NCBI GenBank assembly: GCA_023228085.1
Contig: JALOBW010000001.1
Coordinates: 62,001-126,000, forward strand
Source: a bacterium
GTDB taxonomy: Bacteria > Patescibacteriota > Minisyncoccia > Minisyncoccales > Minisyncoccaceae
DNA: 64,000 bases
Reading direction: 5' to 3'
Below the pieces are notes generated by a model, which saw nothing but the letters and a program-made list of their open reading frames with translations, was not told the origin of the DNA and did no database searches. Made by a program: the position numbers and the translations under genes. Below are positions 49,473 through 58,800 of this stretch, in pieces (position 1 is the first letter of the stretch; the number at the start of each line of letters is the position of its first letter).

Positions 49473-52400
49473 ATGACTACAAAAAAACATTTTGGTATTT
49501 TAGCCGCAATCGTATTTGCTGCTTCTGTATTTGTAAGCCCTGTTTCAGCTGCTTGCACTTTGCAGACATTAGGCGAATGTGACCAGGCTGGGTTAATGTC
49601 GTTGATTAGTAGTTTATCTGCTACTCCAACAGTAACCCCAACTGTAACTCCTACAGCTTCTTTCGGATCAATCCCTGCAGGTTTTACATTCACACAAAAT
49701 TTGAGAATAGGCGCAAGAGGTGAAGAGGTAAAATACGTTCAAGTATTTTTAAACTCTGACCCAGACACTAAGGTAGCTGCAACTGGCGCTGGTTCTGCTG
49801 GTAATGAAACAACTTACTTCGGACCTGCTACTACAGCTGCTGTAAAAAAGTTCCAAGCTAAATATGGTATTAGCCCTGTTTTAGGAAATTGGTACTCTCT
49901 AACAAGAGCAAAAGCTAACTCTTTATTAGCAACAACTCCTACTACTCCTACTACTCCTACAGACACAGGTTGTTTGCCAGGAGCTGCATTTAGCTCAACT
50001 ACAGGTTTACCTTGTACTGGAACAACAACTCCAACTAACCCAACAGTACCTGTAACTGGTTCTTTGTCTGTTGCTATCGCTTCTGACAACCCAGCTGTAT
50101 CTACTTTGATCAGCACACAGGCTATTGGTGACTTAGCTCACTACACTTTTACAAATGGTTCAAGTGCAGAAGTTAAGATTACATCTGTTGAATTGACAAG
50201 GTTAGGTGTATCTGCTGATGACACATTGAGAAATGTTTATTTGTTCAATGGTGTTAACAGACTAACAGATGCCGGTTCATTGTCTAGTGGAAAGGTTACT
50301 TTCAACGATCCAAACGGATTGTTTACAGTTCCTGCTGGGCAAACTGTAACTATTGCTGTTAAAGCTGATATCGCTGCTGACCAAAGCGGACAGACAGTTG
50401 GTATTGCTTTGAGTGGTGTTACAACTACTGCTACATTAGCTGCTAGCTTGCCATTGAATGGAAACATCCACTCAATTGCAAATGCGACTTTGGCTACTGT
50501 TACTATTGGAACAGCTCAACCAAAAGCAAACGCTTTTGTTGATCCTGCTGCTGGTACAAGAATCTGGGAAGCTTCATTTGCTGTTAACAACAGAGATGTT
50601 AAGTTCACTAGATTATCACTAAAACAGATCAACTCTATTGATGCAAAAGATATTGCTAACTTTAAACTTTACATTGATGGAGCAGAAGTAGCTACAACCG
50701 CTTCTTTATCAAACGGTTACGCTATTTTCACTTTTGACAAGGTTTTAGCAACTGGTACAAGAAACGTTAAAGTTTTAGCAGACATTAACGGTGGTTCTTC
50801 AAGAATCATTCAGATGTCATTAAGAAACAATGCTGACATTGATATCAGAGATGTTGACTACAATGTTCCAGTATCTCCAACAGGAGTTCCTGCTACAACT
50901 GGTCAATTAACTGTTAATCAAGGTACTACTACTGTTACTGTTGACAACAGTGCTCTTCCAGATACTATTGCAAACAACGCTAGCGGTGTACTACTCGGAA
51001 AATGGAAAGTTAAAGCAAACGGTGAAAACATCAGAGTTGAAGGATTAAGATTCACTGGTGTTGGCGCTGGCACAGGTGCTGACTCAATCTCTTCTTTGAA
51101 GAATGGTAAAGTTATGATTAATGGTGCTCAATATGGTTCAACAGCTGGATTGGCTTTGACTGCTGGTACACTTTACAATGTAAACTACACATTCCAAGCT
51201 GGTGTTGAAACTATCGTTGAATTCTATGCAGATATTGCTGAAGACACAACAGGTGCTACTGTTTCTGCTGATGCAACAAACAACATTGCAAAGGGAAGCA
51301 CTTTGACTATTACTTTCGCTGTTCCTACATCTGCAAATGGTACAAAACAGGTTTCATTAGGTACAGTTAATGTTCCTACTTCTGCTAGTACTGCTGCTGG
51401 TGTAACAGTTGCTGATGGTACATCTGGCTTCACAGTTGTTAAAACTTCTAACTTCGGTGACCAAAACTTGGTTGTTCCAAAGCCAGCTACAAAGATTGCT
51501 TCTTTCAACGTAACTGCTGGAACATCTGAAGATATTTACGTAAATAACTTTAGGATTGCTGCTGCAAACGTTGGTAATACTGGATTCAACAAAGATGATT
51601 TGGCAGACCTATACGTTGTATACACAAATACTGGTGCTACTGCTGTTACAACAACTCCAAAGAATACTGTTGATGCAACAAATGATTTCCCAATCAGCTT
51701 CACATTAGGCAAAGGAAAGTCTGTTCTTGTAGAAGTTTATGCTTCACTACAAAACAACAATACTGATGCTGCTGGTGATGTAACTGATGGAGACACTTTA
51801 AGAACTAGCTTGATTGTTTCTGGTACAGGTGCTTCTTCTGGTGTAGCTGTTGCAAATACTGCTACAAACGGACAATTGATTACTGCAAAGAACGCTAATA
51901 TGATTGCTAGCAGAGATGCTACAACTGCTGTTTCTGCTCTTGCAGACGACAATGGCACAGTAAAAACTGTTGCATACAAATTTGAAGCTCAGAACGATGA
52001 CTACTCAATCAGCAGATTGGTATTCACTTTTGCTGACCCTTCAGTAGTATCTACTGTTTCATTGAAAGATGGCGATACAGTATTAAGCACACAGTCTGGT
52101 GCAAGTGTTGTAACATTCAACCTTGGAACTCCTGTTGCTGTTAGTGCAAATTCAACAAAGATTTTGACTGTTGAATTAACTTTGGCTAGTGTTGGTCAAG
52201 GTGCAGGAAATACTGGTGCTGCTATTACTACAAACATTAGCTTAGCTGGCTGTTTAGCTAGATCAACTAATGGTGCCTTAACAGCTCCTGGAGGAACTCC
52301 TGTTGCTGGTAATGGATTGTATGTTTACAAGGCTGTTCCTACTATTAGTTTGGTATCATTACCAACTGGTACATTAGGAACTGGTACACAGGTAATATCT

Positions 52401-53447
52401 AAATTCTCTGTATCTACTAATGGTACTGGTACAGTAGGTTGGAAGCAAATTGCATTCAATGTTTCAAAATCATCTGATGGAACTAATGCTCCAGCTATTA
52501 CTGCTTTTGAAGTACAGGAAGTAGATAGCAACACAAAGGTTCTTGCAACATCTGCAACCCTTACCAGTGCTGATGGTGCTGATCCAGATACTGGAACAGA
52601 TTGTAGTACTCTTGATAGTTCTTGTGTTCTTACTTTCGTTGCTACTGAAGAACAACAGATTTCTGGTCAGAAGACTTATGAGGTAAGGGCCACTATTACT
52701 GATGCTAATGGTATTAGTACTGGTGAATACATTAATACAAGTATTCCTAACGGTTCAACAGTTTACAAAGCATCTAACACTTATGCTAATGCTGCTGCTG
52801 CTGGTAATAAAGTAGCTGCAAATGGTGCTCTTTATACTGCTGCTGGTGCTGCTGTTGCTAATGCTGACACTAGGTTAAATGCAGTTCCTCAGTATGATAC
52901 TACTGATGTTGCTGCTGCCGCTACTGTTGTTGGTCATGATGCAGCAGACAGTATTGTTCAGGCTTATGGTATTCCAACAGGATTTACATTGACCATGGCT
53001 GAGGGTGCTACTGACAATCAGACCGCTGCTGACACATTTACTGTTAGCGGTGTATCTGGATTAACATGTACTCCTTATACAGGAACTGACTTTACTGGAG
53101 CTGCTCCAGCTGGCACAGCCTTTGCTTCAATCCAAAGTATCTTATGTACAGGAAATGGAATGAGGTTAGGTCTTGGAACACTTGCAGTTACAAATGATTC
53201 AGATACAACTGCTTCTAGTGGAACTATGACAGTTACTGTTACTAGAGGTCTAGATTTTGCTTCTGGTACAGCTGTTAGTGGTGCTGGTGCTGATTCTGAT
53301 ATTGGTACAGCTGTTAGTGCTGCTGGTACTCCGAGCTTTGTATGGACAGATGTTTCTGCACAAAGCCACAGTGTAAATACACTTGATTGGACAGCAGATT
53401 ACTTGGTGAAGAATCTTCCAACTTCAACTCAAAACTTAACTAAATAA
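49473..53447 (+). CDS. S-layer-like protein with N-terminal peptidoglycan-binding domain
   Basis: A 1324-aa protein. A signal peptide (FGILAAIVFAASVFVSPVSA, cleavage after SAA or SA) precedes CTLQTLGECDQAGLMSLISS. A peptidoglycan-binding domain follows (FTFTQNLRIGARGEEVKYVQ ... TTYFGPATTAAVKKFQAKYG, about 68-150). Then come a Thr/Pro linker and a long series of beta-sandwich domains rich in Thr, Ala, Val, Gly and Asn. Around 990-1140 is VYKAVPTISLVSLPTGTLGT; the end is FVWTDVSAQSHSVNTLDWTA and DYLVKNLPTSTQNLTK. The codon choice (AAC, TTC, TAC, GGT, GCT) differs from neighbours and suggests very high expression. It is the best candidate for the main surface-layer protein. Its paralogue is at 55823. 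Confidence 0.88.
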   Translation: MTTKKHFGILAAIVFAASVFVSPVSAACTLQTLGECDQAGLMSLISSLSATPTVTPTVTPTASFGSIPAGFTFTQNLRIGARGEEVKYVQVFLNSDPDTKVAATGAGSAGNETTYFGPATTAAVKKFQAKYGISPVLGNWYSLTRAKANSLLATTPTTPTTPTDTGCLPGAAFSSTTGLPCTGTTTPTNPTVPVTGSLSVAIASDNPAVSTLISTQAIGDLAHYTFTNGSSAEVKITSVELTRLGVSADDTLRNVYLFNGVNRLTDAGSLSSGKVTFNDPNGLFTVPAGQTVTIAVKADIAADQSGQTVGIALSGVTTTATLAASLPLNGNIHSIANATLATVTIGTAQPKANAFVDPAAGTRIWEASFAVNNRDVKFTRLSLKQINSIDAKDIANFKLYIDGAEVATTASLSNGYAIFTFDKVLATGTRNVKVLADINGGSSRIIQMSLRNNADIDIRDVDYNVPVSPTGVPATTGQLTVNQGTTTVTVDNSALPDTIANNASGVLLGKWKVKANGENIRVEGLRFTGVGAGTGADSISSLKNGKVMINGAQYGSTAGLALTAGTLYNVNYTFQAGVETIVEFYADIAEDTTGATVSADATNNIAKGSTLTITFAVPTSANGTKQVSLGTVNVPTSASTAAGVTVADGTSGFTVVKTSNFGDQNLVVPKPATKIASFNVTAGTSEDIYVNNFRIAAANVGNTGFNKDDLADLYVVYTNTGATAVTTTPKNTVDATNDFPISFTLGKGKSVLVEVYASLQNNNTDAAGDVTDGDTLRTSLIVSGTGASSGVAVANTATNGQLITAKNANMIASRDATTAVSALADDNGTVKTVAYKFEAQNDDYSISRLVFTFADPSVVSTVSLKDGDTVLSTQSGASVVTFNLGTPVAVSANSTKILTVELTLASVGQGAGNTGAAITTNISLAGCLARSTNGALTAPGGTPVAGNGLYVYKAVPTISLVSLPTGTLGTGTQVISKFSVSTNGTGTVGWKQIAFNVSKSSDGTNAPAITAFEVQEVDSNTKVLATSATLTSADGADPDTGTDCSTLDSSCVLTFVATEEQQISGQKTYEVRATITDANGISTGEYINTSIPNGSTVYKASNTYANAAAAGNKVAANGALYTAAGAAVANADTRLNAVPQYDTTDVAAAATVVGHDAADSIVQAYGIPTGFTLTMAEGATDNQTAADTFTVSGVSGLTCTPYTGTDFTGAAPAGTAFASIQSILCTGNGMRLGLGTLAVTNDSDTTASSGTMTVTVTRGLDFASGTAVSGAGADSDIGTAVSAAGTPSFVWTDVSAQSHSVNTLDWTADYLVKNLPTSTQNLTK

Positions 53448-53512
53448 TTTTAGTTGAGAGAGTTAGAGTGGATATTCAAAATTGAGTATCGTTGACACTT
53501 TCAGTGTTGCGC

Positions 53513-53534
53513 AAAACCCCCGAAAGGGGGTTTT
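53513..53534 (+). terminator. Terminator of S-layer-like gene
   Basis: AAAACCCCC-GAAA-GGGGGTTTT, a 9-bp stem with a GNRA loop, 65 nt after the stop. Confidence 0.92.
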
Positions 53535-53554
53535 GTGTTATATAAAGCTTAAGC

Positions 53555-53720
53555 TTTGTCATTGCGAGAAGCGAAGCGTCGAAGCAATCTCTCCCTTGTT
53601 ATTCGTTTTATTATTTGTCATTCCCCTGAAGAGGGGAATCTAATAAAATGTCTTTAGTTTGCCTTTGGCAAACTACCAAAGCACTAATTACTAATTACGA
53701 GTTACTAGCTACTAAAATCA
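53555..53720. repeat. Dispersed repeats
   Basis: A CATTGCGAG...AAGCAATC variant (about 53559-53590), then CATTCCCCT-GAAG-AGGGGAATC (53618-53641), whose stem differs from the usual one by paired changes, then an AGTTTGCC/GGCAAACT hairpin (about 53656) and tail. No gene. Confidence 0.75.
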
Positions 53721-53733
53721 TAATTATTAGAAA

Positions 53734-53822
53734 CATGGAGGTCCGACCTTTTGGAGGTCCGACCTCGCTCGCCGGAAGCTATATTTTATATACAGAAAAT
53801 TCTTGGAGGTCCGACCTCGCCG
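53734..53822 (+). repeat. GGTCCGACC repeats and left 72-bp direct repeat (53751-53822)
   Basis: Three GGAGGTCCGACCT units (about 53738, 53753, 53805). The segment 53751-53822 is repeated at 55219-55290 with a single mismatch; it holds two units separated by CTCGCTCGCCG and a TATATTTTATATA palindrome. Confidence 0.9.
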
Positions 53823-53851
53823 AAAAGAATAAGAATAATGGGATATTTAAC

Positions 53852-53905
53852 TTGACCTTTATCTATCAATAATATATAATGGAACTACGAAAAATTAATA
53901 GTTCC
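53852..53905 (+). promoter_or_regulatory. Promoter and operator of AbiE module
   Basis: TTGACC (53852-53857), 17-nt spacer, TATAAT (53875-53880), followed directly by the inverted repeat GGAACTA ... TAGTTCC (53881-53887 / 53899-53905), the expected kind of site for AbiEi autorepression. Confidence 0.75.
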
Positions 53906-53918
53906 AGTGTATATTATT

Positions 53919-54488
53919 ATGGATAATTTAATAGTAAAATTGTATCAATCTTCAAAAACAATCTTATCTAGTAAGGATTTGGCTTTAATTTGGGAAATAA
54001 GAGATGAACAGAACTTGTATGCGAAGACTTCTTACTATGTAAAACAGGGTGTTTTAATCAGGATAACCCGGGGTGTTTTTGCTAAGAGTAAAAGCTATAA
54101 TTTAAAGGAATTGGCAACTAGTATATATAATCCTTCGTATATTAGTTTTGAAACGGTTTTAAGAGAATCTGGCATCATTTTTCAGCATCATGATGCAATT
54201 TTCGTTGCTACTAAGTGGACAAGAAAGATAACAATAGATAAAAAAAATATTGTTTTTAGAAAGATGAAGGATTTAGTATTATTTAATTCTAGCGGTATTG
54301 AAAATAGAGATGATTATAGTATTGCTACTGCAGAGAGGGCATTTTTAGACACAATTTATCTGTTCCCAAATTATTATTTTGATAATTTAAAAAGTATTAA
54401 CTGGGAAAAATGTGACGAGCTGGTAAAAATTTATAAAAATGAATCATTAATTAAGAGACTGAATAAGTATAGAGAAAATTCTAAGTAA
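53919..54488 (+). CDS. abiEi: AbiEi-type antitoxin/regulator
   Basis: A 189-aa protein from ATG 53919; an upstream GTG in frame falls next to the operator. The N-terminal winged HTH (YQSSKTILSSKDLALIWEIR, LYAKTSYYVKQGVLIRITRG) and VFAKSKSYNLKELATSIYNP, YISFETVLRESGIIFQHH are the AbiEi pattern. The C-terminal part (YSIATAERAFLDTIYLFPNY) matches the antitoxin region. It represses the operon through an inverted repeat and prevents the toxic effect of AbiEii. It lies 1 nt before the toxin gene. Confidence 0.85.
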   Translation: MDNLIVKLYQSSKTILSSKDLALIWEIRDEQNLYAKTSYYVKQGVLIRITRGVFAKSKSYNLKELATSIYNPSYISFETVLRESGIIFQHHDAIFVATKWTRKITIDKKNIVFRKMKDLVLFNSSGIENRDDYSIATAERAFLDTIYLFPNYYFDNLKSINWEKCDELVKIYKNESLIKRLNKYRENSK

Positions 54489-54489
54489 T

Positions 54490-55203
54490 ATGTTGAATAA
54501 AGAAAGACATCAATTAATAATGGGTCAAATTTTGAGAGATATTTATACTGATATTTCAATTAATTCACTTTTGGGTTTTAAGGGTGGTACTTGTGCTTAC
54601 TTTTTCTATGACCTACCTAGATTTTCGGTTGATTTAGATTTTGATTTATTACAGGTGACTGAAGAAAATCAAAAAATGGTTTTTGAAAAAATTGTGACTA
54701 TTTTAAAAAAATATGGAACGGTTAAGAATCAATATCTTAAAAGATATACTATTTTTGCACTGCTTTCTTATGGCGATGAGGATCATAATATTAAAGTAGA
54801 GATTAATATCCGAAAAATACTAGAAAACATGAAGGATGTCTATGAAATGAAGGAATACTTGGGAATCTCTATGCTAGTAGCTAAAAAAGATTATTTATTT
54901 GCTGGAAAGCTGGTTGCCTTAACGCTGAGAACGGAAACAGCAACGAGAGACGTTTTTGACATACAGTATTTTGCTAAAAATCATTGGGGTATCAATAAAG
55001 AGATTGTAAAGGAATTTACTAGTAAAACCGTTAAAGAATATCTAGTGGATTGCATTTCCTTTGTAGAAAAAATAAAGAATAATCAAATATTACATGGATT
55101 GGGAGAGCTTATTGAAAATGAGAAACAGAAAGATTGGATGCGAAACCATTTAAAGGATGATACTATTTTTATGCTAAAAAATTATCAATCTGTATTAAAG
55201 TAA
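54490..55203 (+). CDS. abiEii: AbiEii-type nucleotidyltransferase toxin
   Basis: A 237-aa protein with the NTase core LLGFKGGTCAYFFYDLPRFS and VDLDFDLLQVTEEN (Gly-Gly-Thr ... Ser-x-Asp-x-Asp). Then come IKVEINIRKI with the third acidic position, and MLVAKKDYLFAGKLVALTLR with TRDVFDIQYF, the conserved Lys and RDxxD motif. AbiEii is a GTP-dependent NTase toxin of type IV toxin-antitoxin and abortive infection systems. The pair sits between two S-layer-like paralogues and is bracketed by 72-bp direct repeats. Confidence 0.9.
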   Translation: MLNKERHQLIMGQILRDIYTDISINSLLGFKGGTCAYFFYDLPRFSVDLDFDLLQVTEENQKMVFEKIVTILKKYGTVKNQYLKRYTIFALLSYGDEDHNIKVEINIRKILENMKDVYEMKEYLGISMLVAKKDYLFAGKLVALTLRTETATRDVFDIQYFAKNHWGINKEIVKEFTSKTVKEYLVDCISFVEKIKNNQILHGLGELIENEKQKDWMRNHLKDDTIFMLKNYQSVLK

Positions 55204-55218
55204 AAACTAAGGAAAACA

Positions 55219-55290
55219 TTGGAGGTCCGACCTCGCTCGCCGCAAGCTATATTTTATATACAGAAAATTCTTGGAGGTCCGACCTCGCCG
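55219..55290 (+). repeat. Right 72-bp direct repeat with GGTCCGACC units
   Basis: 71 of 72 positions match 53751-53822. It lies 16 nt after the abiEii stop, so the toxin operon with promoter is the entire content of the bracket. Confidence 0.92.
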
Positions 55291-55305
55291 GTAAAAGTAA
55301 AAACA

Positions 55306-55330
55306 AAAAAGCAGGGGATACCTGCTTTTT
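55306..55330. terminator. Bidirectional terminator
   Basis: AAAAAGCAGG-GGATA-CCTGCTTTTT, a perfect 10-bp stem between the + strand AbiE module and the - strand small gene. Confidence 0.9.
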
Positions 55331-55334
55331 AAGT

Positions 55335-55511
55335 TTACTGTAAAATTTCTATATTTTCATCTGTATCTTCTTCAAGCTCTTTGTCTATTTGGATGGTATT
55401 TATATTTTTACATCCGCGACACTTTATTTCTATCAAACCTTCTTCTATAGAACCTTTAAATAGCAATTTATTACAATTACTACATCGGTATTCTTTTAAA
55501 TCATTTTTCAT
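55335..55511 (-). CDS. Com-like small zinc-finger protein
   Basis: A 58-aa protein. MKNDLKEYRCSNCNKLLFKG and IEIKCRGCKNINTIQI hold four Cys in two CxxC pairs 18 residues apart, like phage Mu Com-type zinc-binding translational regulators. The C-terminus is acidic (EELEEDTDENIEILQ-like). ATG at 55511 follows an A8 tract. In other genomes such proteins often occur alone; the role here is unknown. Confidence 0.8.
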   Translation of the reverse strand: MKNDLKEYRCSNCNKLLFKGSIEEGLIEIKCRGCKNINTIQIDKELEEDTDENIEILQ

Positions 55512-55539
55512 TTTTTTTGTATTATTTATTATTATAATT

Positions 55540-55760
55540 CGTCTCTATTGTAGCAAATAGGCGTTAAAGAAAACTTAAAGTTTTTCTAAAGAAAACCTTA
55601 AGAAAATTATTGAATATGTCCACCTTGCTGGACTGTTTATGGAGGCAATGAAATCTAATAACGAATATCTAATAAACTGTCTTTAATCTTGCGAAGCAAG
55701 TTACCTAGTACTAATTACTAGTTACAAGTTACTAATTACTGACTAATCTTGACAAATACC
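55540..55760. repeat. Intergenic region with AAGAAAACTT-type repeats and dispersed tail
   Basis: Imperfect direct repeats AAGAAAACTTAAAG / AAGAAAACCTTAAG (55568-55605), then a unit TCTTGCGAAGCAAGTTACC with an ACTAATTACTAGTTACAAGTT-type tail (55686-55742). No gene; it probably contains the promoter of the S-layer-like gene at 55823 (TTGACA at 55749). Confidence 0.6.
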
Positions 55761-55822
55761 CATAAAAATATTAATACAAGGGAAAGGAAGTATTGATTTT
55801 ATTGGGTAAAAATACAAAAATT

Positions 55823-58800
55823 ATGAATATTAAGAAATACATTTTTATATTTGGGATAGTTCTAGCTGGATTATTTTTTTCATCAGTTGCTTTTGGTTGT
55901 GATTTGGATAATCCAAGCGATTGTACTCAGGAAGAACTAATCAGTATAATGAATAATTTGATTGCAAAATCAGGATTATCTAATCCATACAGTCCTAATA
56001 TCAACAACGATTCTTATGGTTTAGGAGGTTTTCGTTTTTCACAGAATTTAGCTTTAGGCTCTAGAGGAGAGGAGGTAAGATATCTACAGAAATTTTTAAA
56101 CTCTGATCCAGATACTCAGGTTGCTTATACTGGCTATGGATCTCCGGGATGGGAAACAACTTATTTTGGTTATTCTACTCGCCTAGCTGTTATCAAATTT
56201 CAAAACAAATATGCAAGTGAGGTTTTATACCCCATTAGAAAAACTAGAGGAACTGGTTTTTGGGGTTCTTTAAGTATTGCAAAAGCTAATTCACTATTAA
56301 GTGATGAAATAAATATTCCAGATAACAACAATGACGACAATAACAACTGGAATAATAACAACAACAATAATAATTGGAACAATAATAATAACAATAACAA
56401 CTGGAATAATAACAACAACAATAATAATTGGAACAATAACCCAATTTATAACAATGGAACTTTGAACGTTGTTGTTGCTTATGATAATCCGGGTTCTACT
56501 ACTCTTGTGGCTGGTCAGGCAAATGCAGACTTAGCCCACTTTACTTTCACTAATGGAAGTAATACCGAAGCGAGAATTACTGGATTAGAACTCCGAAGAA
56601 TTGGTATTTCTGGTGATAGTGTTTTGAAAAACGTTTATTTATTTGATGGCAACACTAGATTAACTGATCAGGGCTCGGTTTCATCAGGAATCGTTTCTTT
56701 TAATAATTACTATTCTGGAATATTTACTATCCCTGCTGGAGGATCTAGAACAATTTCGGTAAAATCAGATATTGGTACAGGAACAAGCGGACAGACAATC
56801 GGAATTTCTCTAAGTGCTGTAAACTCAAATGTTCAAGTATCAGCATCATTGCCACTAACGGGGAATATAAGCACGATTGCCACTGCAACTTTGGCTTCAG
56901 TATCTATTACAAATGTCCAGCCGTCTGGTTCTCCAACAGCGGATTCTGCTAGTGGGGTTAGGGTTTGGGAATCAACTTTTAATATCAATAACAAAAATGT
57001 TAGACTTACCCGACTTGCATTAAAGCAAATTAATTCCATTAGCCCCAATGATGTAAGAAACTTTAGGTTGTTAATTGATGGTAGTGAGGTTTCAAGAGTA
57101 GATATGCTTGATTCTAATAATTATGCAATCTTTACTCTGGACAGAATATTAAATACTGGAACAAGAAATGTAAAAGTATTAGCCGACATTTACGATGGAT
57201 CTTCAAGGAGTATTCAATTATCTCTCCGAAGTAGTGCCGATATAGATATTAGAGACAATGATTATGGAGTTTCTGTTGCTCCAACGGGCTTGCCTGCAAC
57301 GGCTGGTGCAATCTTAATAAACGTTGGACAATTCTCAATTACTCCTCAGAATAGTTATCTACCAACATCTATTGCAAGGGGAGGAAACAATGTTTTACTA
57401 GGAAGATTCAATTTTAGAGCTACTGGCGAACCAATCAGAGTAGATAGTTTAAAATTCGGATTTACAACAAATAATGCAAATATAAATTCTCTTCGTAATG
57501 GTAGAGTTATGATAAATGGGGCACAGGCTGGATCTACTTCGGCTATTGTGAAGGGTGGAACAATATACTACACCAATTATACTTTCCAATCTGGCACAGA
57601 CACTACAGTTGAGTTTTATGCTGATATCTACGAAGATACTGGTGCAGTTTCAGGAGATACAAGCAATGATATTTCATCGGGGGATACCTTTGCCATTCAA
57701 ATGATGCCTCAAAGTGGAAATGCAACAAGACAGACTTCATACAACGTAATAGATGTTCCTGCTTCTACTCAATACAACGCTACTGTTAGTGTTTCTCAGG
57801 CTAATTTGACAGTATTTAGAAAAACTAATTATGGGAATCAGGCAACAGTATTACCAACAAATAATTTCAAAATTGGTTCGTGGTATGCAGTTTCTGGCAC
57901 AGCCGAAACTATAAATGTAAATAATTTTTCATTTACGATTAGTCCAGTGTCTGGAACTACTTTCACAAATGCAGATTTGTCGGATATGTATGTTGTTTAT
58001 TCTTTAGATGGAGAATCATCAATTACTTCATCTATCAAGAGTACAGTAAATAGTACAAATGACTATTCCATTAGTTTTACTTTGCCTACATCTAGAACAT
58101 TGTCTATTGATTTATATGCAAACTTGAATGGAACGGTAAATACTGGAGATTCTATGAAAGCCGCTTTAGTAATAAATGGAACAGGAAGTCAATCTGGAAC
58201 AAGCATGAATACTGCTTCAGTAGATGGACAAACCATTTCAAATAACATTCCATCACTAATAGTCTCAAGAGATGCCTCAACTCCAATTTCAGGATTAGTA
58301 GATGATTATGGCAATGTAAAAACAGTTGCTTACAAATTTGAGTCACAAAATGATACCTACACCATAAGTCAGTTAACATTTGCAATAACTGACCCTTCAG
58401 TAGTTTCAAGTGTTATTTTGAAAGATGGTGACAATGTTATCCAAACAATGCCAGGAAGTAGTAATGTTGTATTTAACCTTCCTTCATCGGTTTATGTCTA
58501 TTCAAATAATTCAAAAGTTTTGACAGTAGAGTTAGTCTTAGCAAATGTTGGACCAGGATCAGGCAATAGTGGAGCAGATATTACTACAAATATTAGCTTG
58601 GCAGGATGTTTGGTAAGATCTAGTGGGGGAGTATCAGTTGCTCCTACTGGGACTCCATCATCTGGAAATAAGTTATATGTATATAAGGCAATACCTACAA
58701 TTTCATTAGTTTCATTGCCAACCTCTACTCTAACCTCTGGAACACAGACATTATCAAAGTTTACTATTTCCACAAATGGAACTGGTACAATAGGATGGAA

